Positions 37,871 to 47,461 are shown, counted from the stretch's first letter. The stretch is 64,000 nucleotides of DNA from Saprospiraceae bacterium (GCA_019187225.1 JABAQQ010000013.1:338066-402065); one strand, 5' to 3'. Notes: a model not told the origin generated them from the letters alone. A program made the numbers and translations.

Positions 37871-38476
37871 ATGAAAAGTCTCGTCTTCGCGGCTTTTGCA
37901 CTGGCAGGCACTCTGATGCTTTTCAGCGCCACCGCCCCCTCCGGTTACGTAGTCGGTGACAAAGCCGACGATTTTTCCCTCTTAAATGTGGACGGGAACA
38001 TGGTGTCCCTTTCAGACTATAAAGACGTGAAAGGCTACATTGTCATTTTCACCTGCAACCACTGTCCCTACGCCCAAATGTATGAAGAGCGCATCATCGC
38101 GCTGCACAACAAATACAAACCCAAGGGCTTCCCGGTCATCGCCATCAACCCCAACAGCCCCCTCATCGTGCCGGAAGACAGCTATGAGGAAATGAAAAAA
38201 CGCGCCCGGGACATGAAATACCCTTTCCCCTACCTCTTCGATGAAGCGCAAACTGTGTATCCAAAGTTTGGCGCCACCCGCACTCCACACGTATTTATTA
38301 TGGATACCAATCGCGTGGTGCGCTACATCGGCGCCATCGACGACAATCCCGAATTGCCCTCCATGGCAAAAAACCACTGGGTGGAAAATGCCCTCGAATC
38401 TCTCTTGCGCGGCGAATCCCCCAAGCCCGAAGTCACGCTTGCCATTGGCTGTACGGTGAAAAAAAAACCGAAATGA
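37871..38476 (+). CDS. Thioredoxin-family protein (AhpC/TSA type)
   Basis: 201 residues from the ATG at 37871 (MKSLVFAAFALAGTLMLFSA), which gives a signal peptide; an earlier start overlaps an unlikely leader. The peroxiredoxin/thioredoxin-like domain has KGYIVIFTCNHCPYAQMYEE, carrying CxxC in the usual place, and GATRTPHVFIMD around the cis-Pro. This matches the exported AhpC/TSA subgroup common in Bacteroidota. Likely a periplasmic redox protein. It is in tandem with the TlpA-like gene and ends before a strong terminator. Confidence 0.9.
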   Translation: MKSLVFAAFALAGTLMLFSATAPSGYVVGDKADDFSLLNVDGNMVSLSDYKDVKGYIVIFTCNHCPYAQMYEERIIALHNKYKPKGFPVIAINPNSPLIVPEDSYEEMKKRARDMKYPFPYLFDEAQTVYPKFGATRTPHVFIMDTNRVVRYIGAIDDNPELPSMAKNHWVENALESLLRGESPKPEVTLAIGCTVKKKPK

Positions 38477-38551
38477 TCAGGAAATTCTTTCAAAGAGACT
38501 CAGTCACTTCCCGCCATTAGATTGATATTCAAAGAGTAATACTCACACTCC

Positions 38552-38586
38552 AGCCGGCTCTTTTGCAAAAGAGCCGGCTTTTTTTA
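38552..38586. terminator. Bidirectional terminator
   Basis: AGCCGGCTCTTTT (38552-38564) and AAAAGAGCCGGCT (38567-38579) followed by T-run on plus and A-run/T-run on minus. It separates the thioredoxin gene (plus) from the M48 protease (minus). Confidence 0.9.
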
Positions 38587-38660
38587 TTGTATTGCAGCCG
38601 CCTTAAAATACCCGTGCGCAATGACGCAATGCCCCCCAATGAATGACCCTTAATTACCCC

Positions 38661-39485
38661 TCATTTCCCCAACTTCCCTTTCCACTCTTCAATGGCACGT
38701 TGAATTTCGGCCTGGCGGTTTTCGGGGTCGGGGTGGGTGCTCTGAAATTCGGGGACGCGGTTGGGACCGGAAGCCTGCTTGAGTACTTCCATCACCTGAA
38801 TCAGATATTCGGGATTGTAGCCTGCCTCGAGCATGAAGCGTACACCGAGGTTGTCACTCTCCAATTCCTGGTCGCGGCCGTATTTCATCGTGATCATATT
38901 GGCTACCGATTGGGCGATGTAAGCAGTATTGGGATTCGACGGATCGTAGGTTGCCATGGTGACAGCCCCCGTAAGCCCCTGCGCCAGTTCCATTTGCGCC
39001 ATGCGCTCGGCGCTGTGGCGGGCGACGACGTGACCGACTTCGTGGCCCAACACCCCGGCGAGCATGTTCTCATTGAGCGAGCGGCCATCGGAAGTGAGAC
39101 GCATAAGCAGACCTTCGGTGATAAATATCTGGCCGCCGGGCAACGCGAACGCATTGATGGTTTGGGGGTCAGCGAGCAGGTGAAAGTCGTATTGATAGGG
39201 GGATTGCCGGGCTGCCGAGTTTTGCACGACTTTTTGGCCGACCTGCTTGACGATGGCGGTCGCTTCCCGGTTGCTGCTCAGGCCGCCCATTTCCTGCGCC
39301 ATTTGCGGCGCGCTTTGCAGCCCCAGGGCGATTTCCTGCTCAGTCGTAATAGCAATGTGCTGCTTTTCGCCCGTGATCTCGTTGAAAGAGGTGTTGCTGT
39401 AATATTTGCACAAAGCAAAACCCGCCAGGACGACGGCGATGAGTATTTTAATAGGAATACCGCTGCGCTGATTTTGACCGAACAT
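38661..39485 (-). CDS. M48-family metallopeptidase
   Basis: 274 residues. One N-terminal transmembrane segment (about 12-28), then the M48 catalytic domain with zinc motif GHEVGHVVARHSAERM (HExxH) and the third ligand Glu in RDQELESDNLGVRFMLEAGY. It ends STHPDPENRQAEI, the conserved M48 C-terminal HPxxxxR. Length and lack of TPR repeats fit the small periplasmic or anchored type (BepA/LoiP-like core). It probably degrades or assists assembly of envelope proteins. It stands alone. Confidence 0.94.
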   Translation of the reverse strand: MFGQNQRSGIPIKILIAVVLAGFALCKYYSNTSFNEITGEKQHIAITTEQEIALGLQSAPQMAQEMGGLSSNREATAIVKQVGQKVVQNSAARQSPYQYDFHLLADPQTINAFALPGGQIFITEGLLMRLTSDGRSLNENMLAGVLGHEVGHVVARHSAERMAQMELAQGLTGAVTMATYDPSNPNTAYIAQSVANMITMKYGRDQELESDNLGVRFMLEAGYNPEYLIQVMEVLKQASGPNRVPEFQSTHPDPENRQAEIQRAIEEWKGKLGK

Positions 39486-39517
39486 CGTTTTTCTCGTTTT
39501 GTGATGAACATAAAAAA

Positions 39518-39540
39518 GGCGAAAGGTGCCGCCTTTCGCC
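39518..39540 (-). terminator. Hairpin between MoxR-like and M48 genes
   Basis: GGCGAAAGG (39518-39526) and CCTTTCGCC (39532-39540), followed by a T-run on the minus strand. It ends the MoxR-like transcript. Confidence 0.85.
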
Positions 39541-39578
39541 CGCTAAGATAGTTTTTTTTGAAAACCTGAAATTGGAAT

Positions 39579-41069
39579 TTAGTTGAACAAATCCCGCATA
39601 TCCCTTTCATCATCATCCTTCAGATTCCCCGTCAGGAAATCCCTGAAAACCCATTTGGTCTGTATGAATTCTTTGCTCAGCACTTCGAACTCGGCGAGGC
39701 CGTGCAGGATGAGTTCCATAAATGTGTACATCTCCAGTTCGTCCGCTTTGGCCGTTTCGGCCACTTTTTTGAGGCCCGCAACCTGGTCGAGTTCCTGGAA
39801 AAACTTTTTGGCGGGCAGATCGGTGAACAAATCCACTGTATTTCCCGCTGCAAACCAGGCTTTCACAACGCCGTAGGGATCGCGTTCCTGGCCGCGTTTT
39901 AATTTCGTGGGGTCGGGAAAATATTGGAGAAACAATTTTTTAATGGCACGGCCGATGAGGTGGAGGGCTACCGCGTAAGGCCCTTCCTGTTCGCCTTCAT
40001 ACACCATTTCCACCTTGCCCGTAATGGCGGGGATGACGCCCCAGAAGTCGGTGATGCGGGCGGTGGTTTTGTCTTCGCTATTGCGCAGCAGGCGGCGTTC
40101 GGCGGTGGAATACAGGTTTTCGTAAGCCGAGATGGTGAGGCGCGCACTCACGCCGCTTTTTTTGTCCACGAATTCGCTCTCGCGGGCAGCGAAAGCGATC
40201 TCTTCGATCAGGTCTTTCAGCACTTCGGGAATCCTTATCTTATTGCGTTGTTCGGCAGTGATGCGTGATTCCTGTTCGGTGATACGGCGACCGATCTCGA
40301 TAGCGGTCGGATAGTGGGTCGTGATCTGGCTTTCGATGCGGTCTTTGAGTGGGGTGATGATGCTGCCGCGATTGGTGTAGTCTTCGGGATTGGCCGTAAA
40401 AATAAACTCCACATCGAGCGGCAGGCGAAGTTTGAAGCCCCGGATTTGCATGTCTCCTTCCTGAAGCACGTTGAACAGGGACACCTGAATGCGTGCCTGC
40501 AGGTCGGGCAATTCGTTGATAACGAACAAACAACGGTGGGCGCGCGGGATCAGGCCGAAGTGGATCACCCGTTCGTCGGAATAGGGCAGGCGCAGATTGG
40601 CGGCCTTGATGGGGTCCACATCGCCCACAAGATCGGCGATGCTCACGTCGGGCGTGGCCAGTTTTTCCACATAACGTTCGTCGCGGTGCAACCACCCGAT
40701 GGGCGTGTCATCGCCTTTTTCAGCAATGATGTCTTTGGCGTAGCGGCTGATGGGCGCCAGCGGGTCGTCGTTGAGTTCGCTGCCCGCCACCACCGGGACG
40801 TACTCGTCCAGCAGGCTGACGAGCATCCGCGCGATGCGGGTTTTGGCCTGGCCGCGCAGGCCGAGCAGCAGGATGTTGTGCCGGCTCAGCACGGCGCGTT
40901 CCACATCGGGCAACACCGTATCATCGAAGCCGAAGATGCCGGGAAAAATGGTCTCTTTTTTAAGGATTTTTTCGATGAGGTTGGCGCGAAGTTCTTCTTT
41001 GACCGAGCGGGGCTGATAGCCACTCTTTTTCAACTCGCCGAGCGTGCGAATCCGGTGGATGTCTTTCAT
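39579..41069 (-). CDS. MoxR/magnesium-chelatase-like AAA+ ATPase
   Basis: 496 residues from the ATG at 41069 (MKDIHRIRTLGELKKSGYQP); upstream in-frame codons are probably not translated. The ATPase has an unusual P-loop GLRGQAKT (Ala replaces the Gly before Lys), Walker B HRCLFVINELPDL, the sensor FIFTANPEDYTNRGSIITPL and the arginine-finger region KDRIESQITTHYPTA. The C-terminal third is helical. The family acts as a chaperone with VWA-domain partners, but no VWA gene is adjacent. The P-loop variant is typical of this subfamily as far as I recall. Confidence 0.88.
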   Translation of the reverse strand: MKDIHRIRTLGELKKSGYQPRSVKEELRANLIEKILKKETIFPGIFGFDDTVLPDVERAVLSRHNILLLGLRGQAKTRIARMLVSLLDEYVPVVAGSELNDDPLAPISRYAKDIIAEKGDDTPIGWLHRDERYVEKLATPDVSIADLVGDVDPIKAANLRLPYSDERVIHFGLIPRAHRCLFVINELPDLQARIQVSLFNVLQEGDMQIRGFKLRLPLDVEFIFTANPEDYTNRGSIITPLKDRIESQITTHYPTAIEIGRRITEQESRITAEQRNKIRIPEVLKDLIEEIAFAARESEFVDKKSGVSARLTISAYENLYSTAERRLLRNSEDKTTARITDFWGVIPAITGKVEMVYEGEQEGPYAVALHLIGRAIKKLFLQYFPDPTKLKRGQERDPYGVVKAWFAAGNTVDLFTDLPAKKFFQELDQVAGLKKVAETAKADELEMYTFMELILHGLAEFEVLSKEFIQTKWVFRDFLTGNLKDDDERDMRDLFN

Positions 41070-41270
41070 GGGGGGCAAAACAAGGGCAGAGCGGTTTTGT
41101 TTGCAAAAATACAGACGATGCTGAACAAACGCCGTCCCATCCCCAACGTCGTACAGTTTGTTACCTACGAACCCCGGCAATTGCTGGAGGTAGTGCTCAA
41201 CCTCGTTTTGGCTCAATCACACACAACCATCCATGCGATGAGTGCCAACGGCGCCGGTGATGGAAGGCCC

Positions 41271-42350
41271 TCATTTTGAGGGACTCCGCTCCGGTTTTTC
41301 CGTTTGCTTTTCACGCCCCCGGTCTCTCAACACCGCAATCCCCGCGTTCAATTCAAAGCCGAGGAGCAGGATCATGCAGTTCAACTGGATCCACAGCATC
41401 AGCACGATGAGTGTGCCGATGGAGCCGTAGAGCGCGTTGTAATTGCCAAAATTGTCCACATAAAATGAAAATCCCCAGGAAGTCAGGATCGAAAGCGGCG
41501 TAGCGATGACGGCGCCGGAATTGAAAAACGGGATCTTCCGCCGTGTGGACGAGCCGTAGCGGTAAATCATGGAAAACAACGTATAGAACAACAGCACGAC
41601 CACTACCCAGCGCAGGGAGAAAAAAGCGAATTTCGTCAGAATATCTACTTTAACGTATTGAAAGACGAAGTGAAGAATGGTGTTACCCAGAATGACCAAA
41701 ATGACCGATGCTACCAGAACGACACCGACCAGGAAGGTCAGTTGAATAGCGATCATGCGTTTTTCAAAATCCGTGCGGCGTTTGAACGTGGTTTTGTAGT
41801 TTTTTTCTAATCCCCGCATCATGGAGAGCATGCCGTTGGAGGCAAACCAAATAGCGAGAAAAAAACCGAACGACAACAGTCCGCTCTGGGGTTTGGTCGC
41901 AATTTCCCTGATGGTGTTGAACAACATATTGCCCGCTTCGCCCGGCATGATCTCTTTGATATTGCTGCGCAGCAAATCCTCGAATTGTTGAGGCTGCCCG
42001 TCCACTTCCACTTTCATTTCATACAAAGGAGTATAAGGCAGCAAAGTGATCAACACGATAATGGAAGGGAATATCGCCATGAACAGGCTGAACGCCATCG
42101 AATTGGCGCGGGTGGTGATGGCGTCGTCGCGGGTTTCCCTGTCAATAAAAATAACGAGGTTGTACAACGGGATCCGCTGCAATCCCGGCAGGGTGTGCGT
42201 TTTGGACCACTCCACCGTCCGCACCCACAAGGGATGCCGGATGAAATAGCGATAAGCATGGTCCACCAGATCGGAAATCTTATCCCCCAACCCGGTAACG
42301 AATTGAACGGTCTTTCTGAAAATGCGGACGATGGAGTCGGATTTTTTCAT
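41271..42350 (-). CDS. YihY/BrkB-family inner-membrane protein
   Basis: 359 residues. Six transmembrane helices of the YihY/BrkB family. Characteristic pieces: RANSMAFSLFMAIFPSIIVL, FASNGMLSMMRGLEKNYKT and GSIGTLIVLMLWIQLNCMIL. The N-terminus has a cytoplasmic lead of about 80 residues. Often annotated as ribonuclease BN-like in older literature, but that assignment is incorrect; the family is probably a transporter of unknown substrate. It is followed by the MoxR-like gene and preceded by a thioesterase gene, all on the same strand. Confidence 0.92.
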   Translation of the reverse strand: MKKSDSIVRIFRKTVQFVTGLGDKISDLVDHAYRYFIRHPLWVRTVEWSKTHTLPGLQRIPLYNLVIFIDRETRDDAITTRANSMAFSLFMAIFPSIIVLITLLPYTPLYEMKVEVDGQPQQFEDLLRSNIKEIMPGEAGNMLFNTIREIATKPQSGLLSFGFFLAIWFASNGMLSMMRGLEKNYKTTFKRRTDFEKRMIAIQLTFLVGVVLVASVILVILGNTILHFVFQYVKVDILTKFAFFSLRWVVVVLLFYTLFSMIYRYGSSTRRKIPFFNSGAVIATPLSILTSWGFSFYVDNFGNYNALYGSIGTLIVLMLWIQLNCMILLLGFELNAGIAVLRDRGREKQTEKPERSPSK

Positions 42351-42353
42351 TGC

Positions 42354-42440
42354 AAAGGTGGAGGGTGGAGGGTAGAGGGTAGAAGGTGGAGGGAAGAGGG
42401 TCAGATCAACCTTCTACCCTCCACCTTCTACCCTCTACCG
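42354..42440. repeat. GGTAGAGGGTAGAAGGTGGA words with inverted complement
   Basis: About 45 bp of GGTGGAGGG/GGTAGAGGG/GGTAGAAGG words, then CTTCTACCCTCCACC and its kin as the reverse complement, running into the 3' end of the thioesterase gene. ACCCTCTACCCTCTACC recurs at 49928. Confidence 0.75.
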
Positions 42441-42853
42441 TCCACCGTAAAATACGGCCTCAACTTTTCCAGCAAATATTCGGGCGCGGGCACCACTTTT
42501 TTTAGTTTTGAATCGAAAAAACACAGCCGCACCCGGCCTGCATTGACGAGTTTTTTCTTTTCGTTGAGCACTTCTACGTGGAAAATAATGTATTCGCCGG
42601 GCAATTCACGGAGCGTGGAACGCACGGTCAGCAGGTCGTCGTAGTATGCCGGGCGCACGAAGCGCATATCAAGACTCACCACCGGCAGCCAGATGCCATG
42701 CACTTCTTCCAACTCTTTGTAGGTCAAACCTAAGGAGCGAATGGTCTCCACCCGGCCCACTTCGTAATATTGGGCGTAATTGCCGTAGTAGAGGTAGCCC
42801 ATCTGGTCGGTTTCTCCGTAGCGGACGCGGATCTGGACTTCGTGCGTGTACAT
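42428..42853 (-). CDS. Acyl-CoA thioesterase (4-hydroxybenzoyl-CoA thioesterase family)
   Basis: 141 residues from the ATG at 42853 (MYTHEVQIRVRYGETDQMGY), avoiding a repeat-encoded extension. It is a hot-dog fold protein with the catalytic-loop motif YGETDQMGYLYYGNYAQYYEVGR, where the Asp is the catalytic residue, and later VSLDMRFVRPAYYDDLLTV. The family hydrolyses short or medium acyl-CoAs in the cytoplasm. Its stop lies inside a repeat hairpin shared with the gap before the BrkB-like gene. It lies downstream of arcA across a repeat region. Confidence 0.92.
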   Translation of the reverse strand: MYTHEVQIRVRYGETDQMGYLYYGNYAQYYEVGRVETIRSLGLTYKELEEVHGIWLPVVSLDMRFVRPAYYDDLLTVRSTLRELPGEYIIFHVEVLNEKKKLVNAGRVRLCFFDSKLKKVVPAPEYLLEKLRPYFTVDGRG

Positions 42854-42854
42854 A

Positions 42855-42960
42855 GTTTGACTTTGGACTGTTTGACATTGGACTTTGGACTGTTTGACAT
42901 TGGACTTTGGACAGAGCACGTGATAAGTCAAACGTCTAATGTCAAAAAATCCAAAGTCCG
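42855..42960. repeat. GACTTTGGACTGTTTGACAT tandem
   Basis: Three degenerate copies of a 26-27-bp unit built of TTTGGACTGTTTGACATTGG, then AAACGTCTAATGTC and CCAAAGTCC as complement. It lies between arcA and the thioesterase gene. Confidence 0.7.
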
Positions 42961-42963
42961 GAT

Positions 42964-44232
42964 TCAAATCTCCTCCCTTTCAATCGGACATGTCATACAA
43001 TGGCTTCCGCCCCTTGCCCGCGACAGTTCGTTCGACGGGATGGTGATGATCGTGTTTTCCACTTTATCCGGCGTGATCTTGCCGTTGTCAATATCGCGAA
43101 GGAGTTTTTCGGCGCCCACCACCTTGTAGCCAAACTCTTTGAATGCCTTTTCCGTCACCGGGTTGCGGTCGTAGGTGATGGCTACGCCGGGTTTGAGTGC
43201 CACGAGGTTGCAGCCGTCGGTCCATTGCTCGCGCTCCTGGTAGGGGCTTTCGCCGCGGCCGGCCCAGATGAATTCCATTTGGGGGTTTACTTCGGCCAGC
43301 AGGAAATCGCGCAGGCTGGGGTATTCGACGGTTTCGCCGTTGGAGCGATGCACGTCCACGTAAGAGCCGAGGCCTTCCTTCACGATGGGGAAGTAGCCGA
43401 CCATGTGGTTGTGGTTGATCTGGGTGAACACCGTATCTATGTGCATATAGGTCCGTTCGGCGGGAATGTTTACCTGCACCACATTTTTGATGATGCCCCG
43501 GTCGAAGAGGTAATTTTTTATCATTTGGAAAGCGTACTCGTTGGTACGTTCGGAGCAGCCGATGAGCAGATAGTCCTTGTTGAGCACCATCACGTCGCCA
43601 CCTTCGATGCTGATGGTTTCGCCTTTTTTGTTGGGCGGGAATTTGTCCACGCGGTTGAGGTTAATGGTTCTGCCGTCGGCTTTGAGGCGGCGAAACACGG
43701 GGTGGCTGCTGAAGATCAGCCGGGTGAGGAAGTTCTCCCGAAATCGGGCCGTCTTGTTGGCTTTCGTGATGATGACATGCCCTTTCACCGTCACGGCAAT
43801 GTCGCGGGTGAAGATGAGGTTGGGGATGGGGTCGAAAAGGATGCGGTCTTCGGGTTCGAGGTAGCCGGTAATGAGTGTGTCGGCCAATTGTTCGGGGGAA
43901 AGTCCTGCCAGGCGCGGTATGAACGAGTACGGAAGTTCCTCGAAATCCGTGATCTTGTTGATGACCTCGTATTTGCTTTCTTCGTCGCGGGTACTTTCGG
44001 CGAGCAGGTCGCGCACTTCGAGCACGTTCTCTTTGCCTACGAATGCCTTGAGCACGTTGATGAATATGTCGTGCTCGTCCTGCATGTTGGGCAGGTGCAC
44101 GATGTCGTCGAACAGGAGTTCGCCGGCGCGTTTGGGGGTGATGCGGGCAATGCCCTCGTCGGGGCGGTGCACGATGACTTTTTTGAGACGTCCGATTTCG
44201 GAATCAACGTAGATGCGGCTGTTCGCGTCCAT
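42964..44232 (-). CDS. arcA: Arginine deiminase
   Basis: 422 residues. Amidinotransferase-fold motifs: SEIGRLKKVIVHRPDEG at the N-terminus, the Asp/His region FTRDIAVTVKGHVIITK, SIEGGDVMVLNKDYLLIG, MHIDTVFTQINHNHMVGYFP and the C-terminal active-site Cys in GGSHCMTCPIER. It hydrolyses arginine to citrulline and ammonia. The usual partners (ornithine carbamoyltransferase, carbamate kinase, ArcD) are not adjacent, so a role in arginine catabolism or peptide deimination is open. It is divergent from the DUF3179 gene. Confidence 0.94.
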   Translation of the reverse strand: MDANSRIYVDSEIGRLKKVIVHRPDEGIARITPKRAGELLFDDIVHLPNMQDEHDIFINVLKAFVGKENVLEVRDLLAESTRDEESKYEVINKITDFEELPYSFIPRLAGLSPEQLADTLITGYLEPEDRILFDPIPNLIFTRDIAVTVKGHVIITKANKTARFRENFLTRLIFSSHPVFRRLKADGRTINLNRVDKFPPNKKGETISIEGGDVMVLNKDYLLIGCSERTNEYAFQMIKNYLFDRGIIKNVVQVNIPAERTYMHIDTVFTQINHNHMVGYFPIVKEGLGSYVDVHRSNGETVEYPSLRDFLLAEVNPQMEFIWAGRGESPYQEREQWTDGCNLVALKPGVAITYDRNPVTEKAFKEFGYKVVGAEKLLRDIDNGKITPDKVENTIITIPSNELSRARGGSHCMTCPIEREEI

Positions 44233-44460
44233 AAAACGGGTTTGATAATAGATTGGGTTGGGCGTGACCCGCCTTCGTTGAAACTACGGCGGGTAAAAAC
44301 GCGGGCGAAGGTAGGAGGAAAAATCGGGGTGGTGAAAACTTGGAATGCGACGATTTTAGGACTGAAATGCTGCAAATCTGTTTTTGGCTTTTGTCGCAGC
44401 GCACAAAATCTAAAGAAATTCTAACTTTTTCCCTTTGCGGCATCCCCTTCCTTTGCCGGA

Positions 44461-45612
44461 ATGATTCGCAAAATACTTTTTTATGCCGGCATAGGAGGAC
44501 TGATCCTATTTGAATTCGCCAATGTGTATTTCATCATGCCCATGCCCGGCAGCCAGCGCATGGAAAGTCTCGATGCCGCCTACTTTTTGTACCAATGGAG
44601 GTGGGTATTTCGCACTGCTTTCGGGGTGCTTCTGTTGATTGGATTGTTGCCCGCTTTTCGCACGAACAAGTGGGCAACCTGCGCCTCGATCGCTGTCTGG
44701 GCCGTCGCCGTTTACATGTTCAACTTTCAAATGGCAGCGGAAAAGATGTTTTATCAGCCGACGGTGTTGCTGATGATCGATTCGACCGACAACAAAGTGA
44801 ACCCGGACAAACTGGTGCTGGGCATCGAACGGAACGGGCAGGCAAAAGCCTACCCCATTCAGTTCCTGGGTTACCACCACCAGGTGCGCGACACGGTGGG
44901 CGGCGAGCCGGTGATGGTGACTTATTGCACGGTGTGTCGCACCGGGCGCGTATATTCCCCAAAGGTGGAGGGAAAAAACGAGACTTTTCGGCTGGTGGGT
45001 ATGGATCATTTCAACGCCATGTTCGAGGATGTCACCACAAAAACCTGGTGGCGGCAGGTGACGGGCGAAGCGGTGGCCGGCCCGTTGAAAGGTGCACAAC
45101 TACCTGAAATACATGCGACGCAAACCGCCCTGCGCGAATGGCTCAGATTGTATCCCAACAGTCTTATCATGCAGGCAGACAGCACGTTTTCAGAGGAGTA
45201 CGCCGATATGGACAGTTACGACATCGGTCTGAATCGGGGTAAACTGACCACGACCGACACCCTGTCGTGGAAAGACAAATCCTGGGTGATCGGCATAGAA
45301 GTAAACGACAAGGCTTCAAAGGCTTTCGACTGGAATCGCCTGGAGCAGGAACGCGTCATCAACGATAAAGTGGGCGGGCAACCTGTTGTGATAGCGCTTG
45401 CCGGAGACGGAAAGAGCTTTTTCGCTTTCGAGCGACCTGACCCGGAGACGACTTTTTCGATCCGGAACGACACCTTATTCAGTGGCGAAAGATCCTGGAA
45501 TCTTCTGGGCATGGCTATTGACTCTCCCCGACAGGATTTGAAAAAGATCACAGCCTACCAGGAATTCTGGCACAGTTGGAGCACCTTTCATCCCCATACG
45601 ACGCGATATTGA
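44461..45612 (+). CDS. DUF3179 membrane-anchored protein
   Basis: 383 residues. Three N-terminal transmembrane segments (about 5-25, 48-68, 78-95) followed by the DUF3179 domain, marked by GERNGQAKAYPIQFL-like GIERNGQAKAYPIQFLGYHH and VMVTYCTVCRTGRVY with its CxxC. DUF3179 proteins are widespread and not characterised; the CxxC in a rigid loop suggests a metal or redox site outside the membrane. The stop is 1 bp before the start of the MFS gene, so the two are co-translated. Confidence 0.9.
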   Translation: MIRKILFYAGIGGLILFEFANVYFIMPMPGSQRMESLDAAYFLYQWRWVFRTAFGVLLLIGLLPAFRTNKWATCASIAVWAVAVYMFNFQMAAEKMFYQPTVLLMIDSTDNKVNPDKLVLGIERNGQAKAYPIQFLGYHHQVRDTVGGEPVMVTYCTVCRTGRVYSPKVEGKNETFRLVGMDHFNAMFEDVTTKTWWRQVTGEAVAGPLKGAQLPEIHATQTALREWLRLYPNSLIMQADSTFSEEYADMDSYDIGLNRGKLTTTDTLSWKDKSWVIGIEVNDKASKAFDWNRLEQERVINDKVGGQPVVIALAGDGKSFFAFERPDPETTFSIRNDTLFSGERSWNLLGMAIDSPRQDLKKITAYQEFWHSWSTFHPHTTRY

Positions 45613-45613
45613 C

Positions 45614-46846
45614 ATGCAGACAAGCCTTTTTTACAATTACCGCCTGTTTGTGCTCTGCTTCCTGAGCGTAGCCCTGGGCGCCATGGATTCCGTGTTATCC
45701 TCGGCTTATTTGCCCGACATCGTGCGCGACCTGACCGGGCAAACAGGCGATGCGGTCATAGGCAAGGTCGGGTCATGGGTGAATTTTGCTTTTTTGGCCG
45801 GCGGCGCCCTCGGCGGAATCGTATTGGGTTTTCTCACCGACCGCATCGGGCGGCGGGTCGTGCTCATGCTGGCGCTTTTGTGTTATGGAACTGGAAGTGG
45901 TTTGGGAGCATTATCTGAGAGTTGGGAAATGCTGACTGCCACCCGTTTGTTGGTCGGCGCAGGGGTCGGCGCCGCTTTGGTCGTGTCGGCAGTTATCCTG
46001 TCGGAAACTTGGGAAGCGCGCACCCGGGCAGTAGCCCTCGGCATCCTGTCGGTTGCCTATCAGGTGGGAGTTATCGCCTCTGGGATCATCACCTCGACGG
46101 TAAAAGACTGGCGCATCGCTTTCTTCGCGGGCGCGTCGGCTTTACTGCTGCTATGGCCGGTCCGCCGATCGTTGCAGGAGTCGCAGGCATGGTCGGAAAG
46201 TAAAAACGCCCTGGCAACGCCGGCATTGAGCCGTCATAAAGCCGAACTTGTCGCCGGTATTCTGATCTACGGGGCGATGTTGATAGGATTGTGGGCCACC
46301 TTTTCCTGGTTGCCGACCTGGGTGCAAAGCCTGCTTGGCGACAATGCGCCGGAAGGTCAGTCACAACGCGGGCTTTCGGTGGCATTGCTGGGTATGGGCG
46401 GTCTGGCAGGAGGGATTGTCTCCGGTTTTTTGGCCAACCGATACGGCGGAAAAGCAGTGCAGGCGGTCTGTTTCGCCGTTTGTTTTTTGTTGTCGTATTT
46501 TTTATTTCAGGTAAACACGGCTTACTCGATTCGGGTAACAACGGGTATCGCGCTTTTGGGCCTTTGTTTCGGCGTCAGCCAGGGCACGCTGAACACTTAC
46601 ATTCCGGAGTTATTCCCGGTAGCATTGCGTTCGGCGGCGACGGGCCTTTGTTTTCATGTGGGGCGCATTTTTACCGCCGTTGGGGTTTTTTTTGTGGGTG
46701 CGCTGGTGGTGTGGTTTGGCGGCTACGGCAATGCTATTTTTGCATTTTCAATGATCTATATCGCCGGTCTGCTCGCGCTTGTTTTTGTAAAAAAATCGAA
46801 TACGAATGCCTCACAATACAACTCTACTCCTCCTTCCGGCTCCTGA
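45614..46846 (+). CDS. Major facilitator superfamily transporter
   Basis: 410 residues with about 12 transmembrane helices in two six-helix halves. The signature loop after helix 2 is FLTDRIGRRVVLMLALLCYG (GxxxDRxGRR), and the equivalent in the second half is FLANRYGGKAVQAVCF. It resembles the sugar/aromatic-acid-type MFS, but the substrate cannot be told. It starts 1 bp after the DUF3179 gene and is followed by two AhpD-like genes, perhaps one locus. Confidence 0.92.
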   Translation: MQTSLFYNYRLFVLCFLSVALGAMDSVLSSAYLPDIVRDLTGQTGDAVIGKVGSWVNFAFLAGGALGGIVLGFLTDRIGRRVVLMLALLCYGTGSGLGALSESWEMLTATRLLVGAGVGAALVVSAVILSETWEARTRAVALGILSVAYQVGVIASGIITSTVKDWRIAFFAGASALLLLWPVRRSLQESQAWSESKNALATPALSRHKAELVAGILIYGAMLIGLWATFSWLPTWVQSLLGDNAPEGQSQRGLSVALLGMGGLAGGIVSGFLANRYGGKAVQAVCFAVCFLLSYFLFQVNTAYSIRVTTGIALLGLCFGVSQGTLNTYIPELFPVALRSAATGLCFHVGRIFTAVGVFFVGALVVWFGGYGNAIFAFSMIYIAGLLALVFVKKSNTNASQYNSTPPSGS

Positions 46847-46888
46847 CCCTGAAATTTCGCAACCTTGAAACCTTGCAACCTTCGTTTT

Positions 46889-47461
46889 ATGCCACATATT
46901 TCCCTTCGCTCCGACCTCTACGGCATCACCAGTCTGCTGGATTTTCGCCCTCAAACCGCTGCGCCGCTCTGCGAATTGACGCATTTGTTGCTGCGTGGCC
47001 CTTCCACCCTGACCGAAGCCGAACGCGAACTCATCGCTACTTACACGTCTTATCTGAACGATTGCATGTTCTGCCAAACCGCGCACGGTGCGGCGACCTG
47101 CCAATTACCCGGTGGAAGCCACGAACAATTGGAAGCGGTAAAAAAAGACCTCGCCACCGCACCGCTCAGCGATAAATTGAGGATGTTGCTGCACATTGCC
47201 GGTAAAGTACAAAAAAGCGGCCGCGCCGTCACCGCCGGTGACGTAGAGGCCGCCCGCCATGCCGGCGCTACCGATATGGAAATCCACGACACGGTATTGA
47301 TCGCCGCATTGTTTTGCCTCTACAACCGGTATGTGGACGGCCTGGCCACTGCCACGCCTGCCGACCCGGCATTCTACGAGGCGCTGGGCAAACGTATTTC
47401 TGTGCGCGGCTACACCATGCCATCAAATGGCTATCATCCACTGGTCATTGAAAAAGTTTAA
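46889..47461 (+). CDS. AhpD-like carboxymuconolactone decarboxylase family protein (copy 1)
   Basis: 190 residues from the ATG at 46889 (MPHISLRSDLYGITSLLDF); the upstream extension is repeat-like. All-alpha AhpD fold with the active site YLNDCMFCQTAHG (CxxCxxxH), which in AhpD peroxidases is the redox pair plus proton relay. Later parts (EIHDTVLIAALFCLYNRYVDG) are nearly shared with the next gene. It probably reduces peroxides or acts as an alkylhydroperoxidase-like protein. Paralogue 216 bp downstream. Confidence 0.92.
   Translation: MPHISLRSDLYGITSLLDFRPQTAAPLCELTHLLLRGPSTLTEAERELIATYTSYLNDCMFCQTAHGAATCQLPGGSHEQLEAVKKDLATAPLSDKLRMLLHIAGKVQKSGRAVTAGDVEAARHAGATDMEIHDTVLIAALFCLYNRYVDGLATATPADPAFYEALGKRISVRGYTMPSNGYHPLVIEKV

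Noticed and set aside
41119-41280. 53-codon plus-strand frame between the MoxR-like and BrkB-like genes
   Set aside because: Opposite to both flanking genes, overlaps the BrkB-like 3' end, and no family or regulatory context supports it; it could be a remnant.
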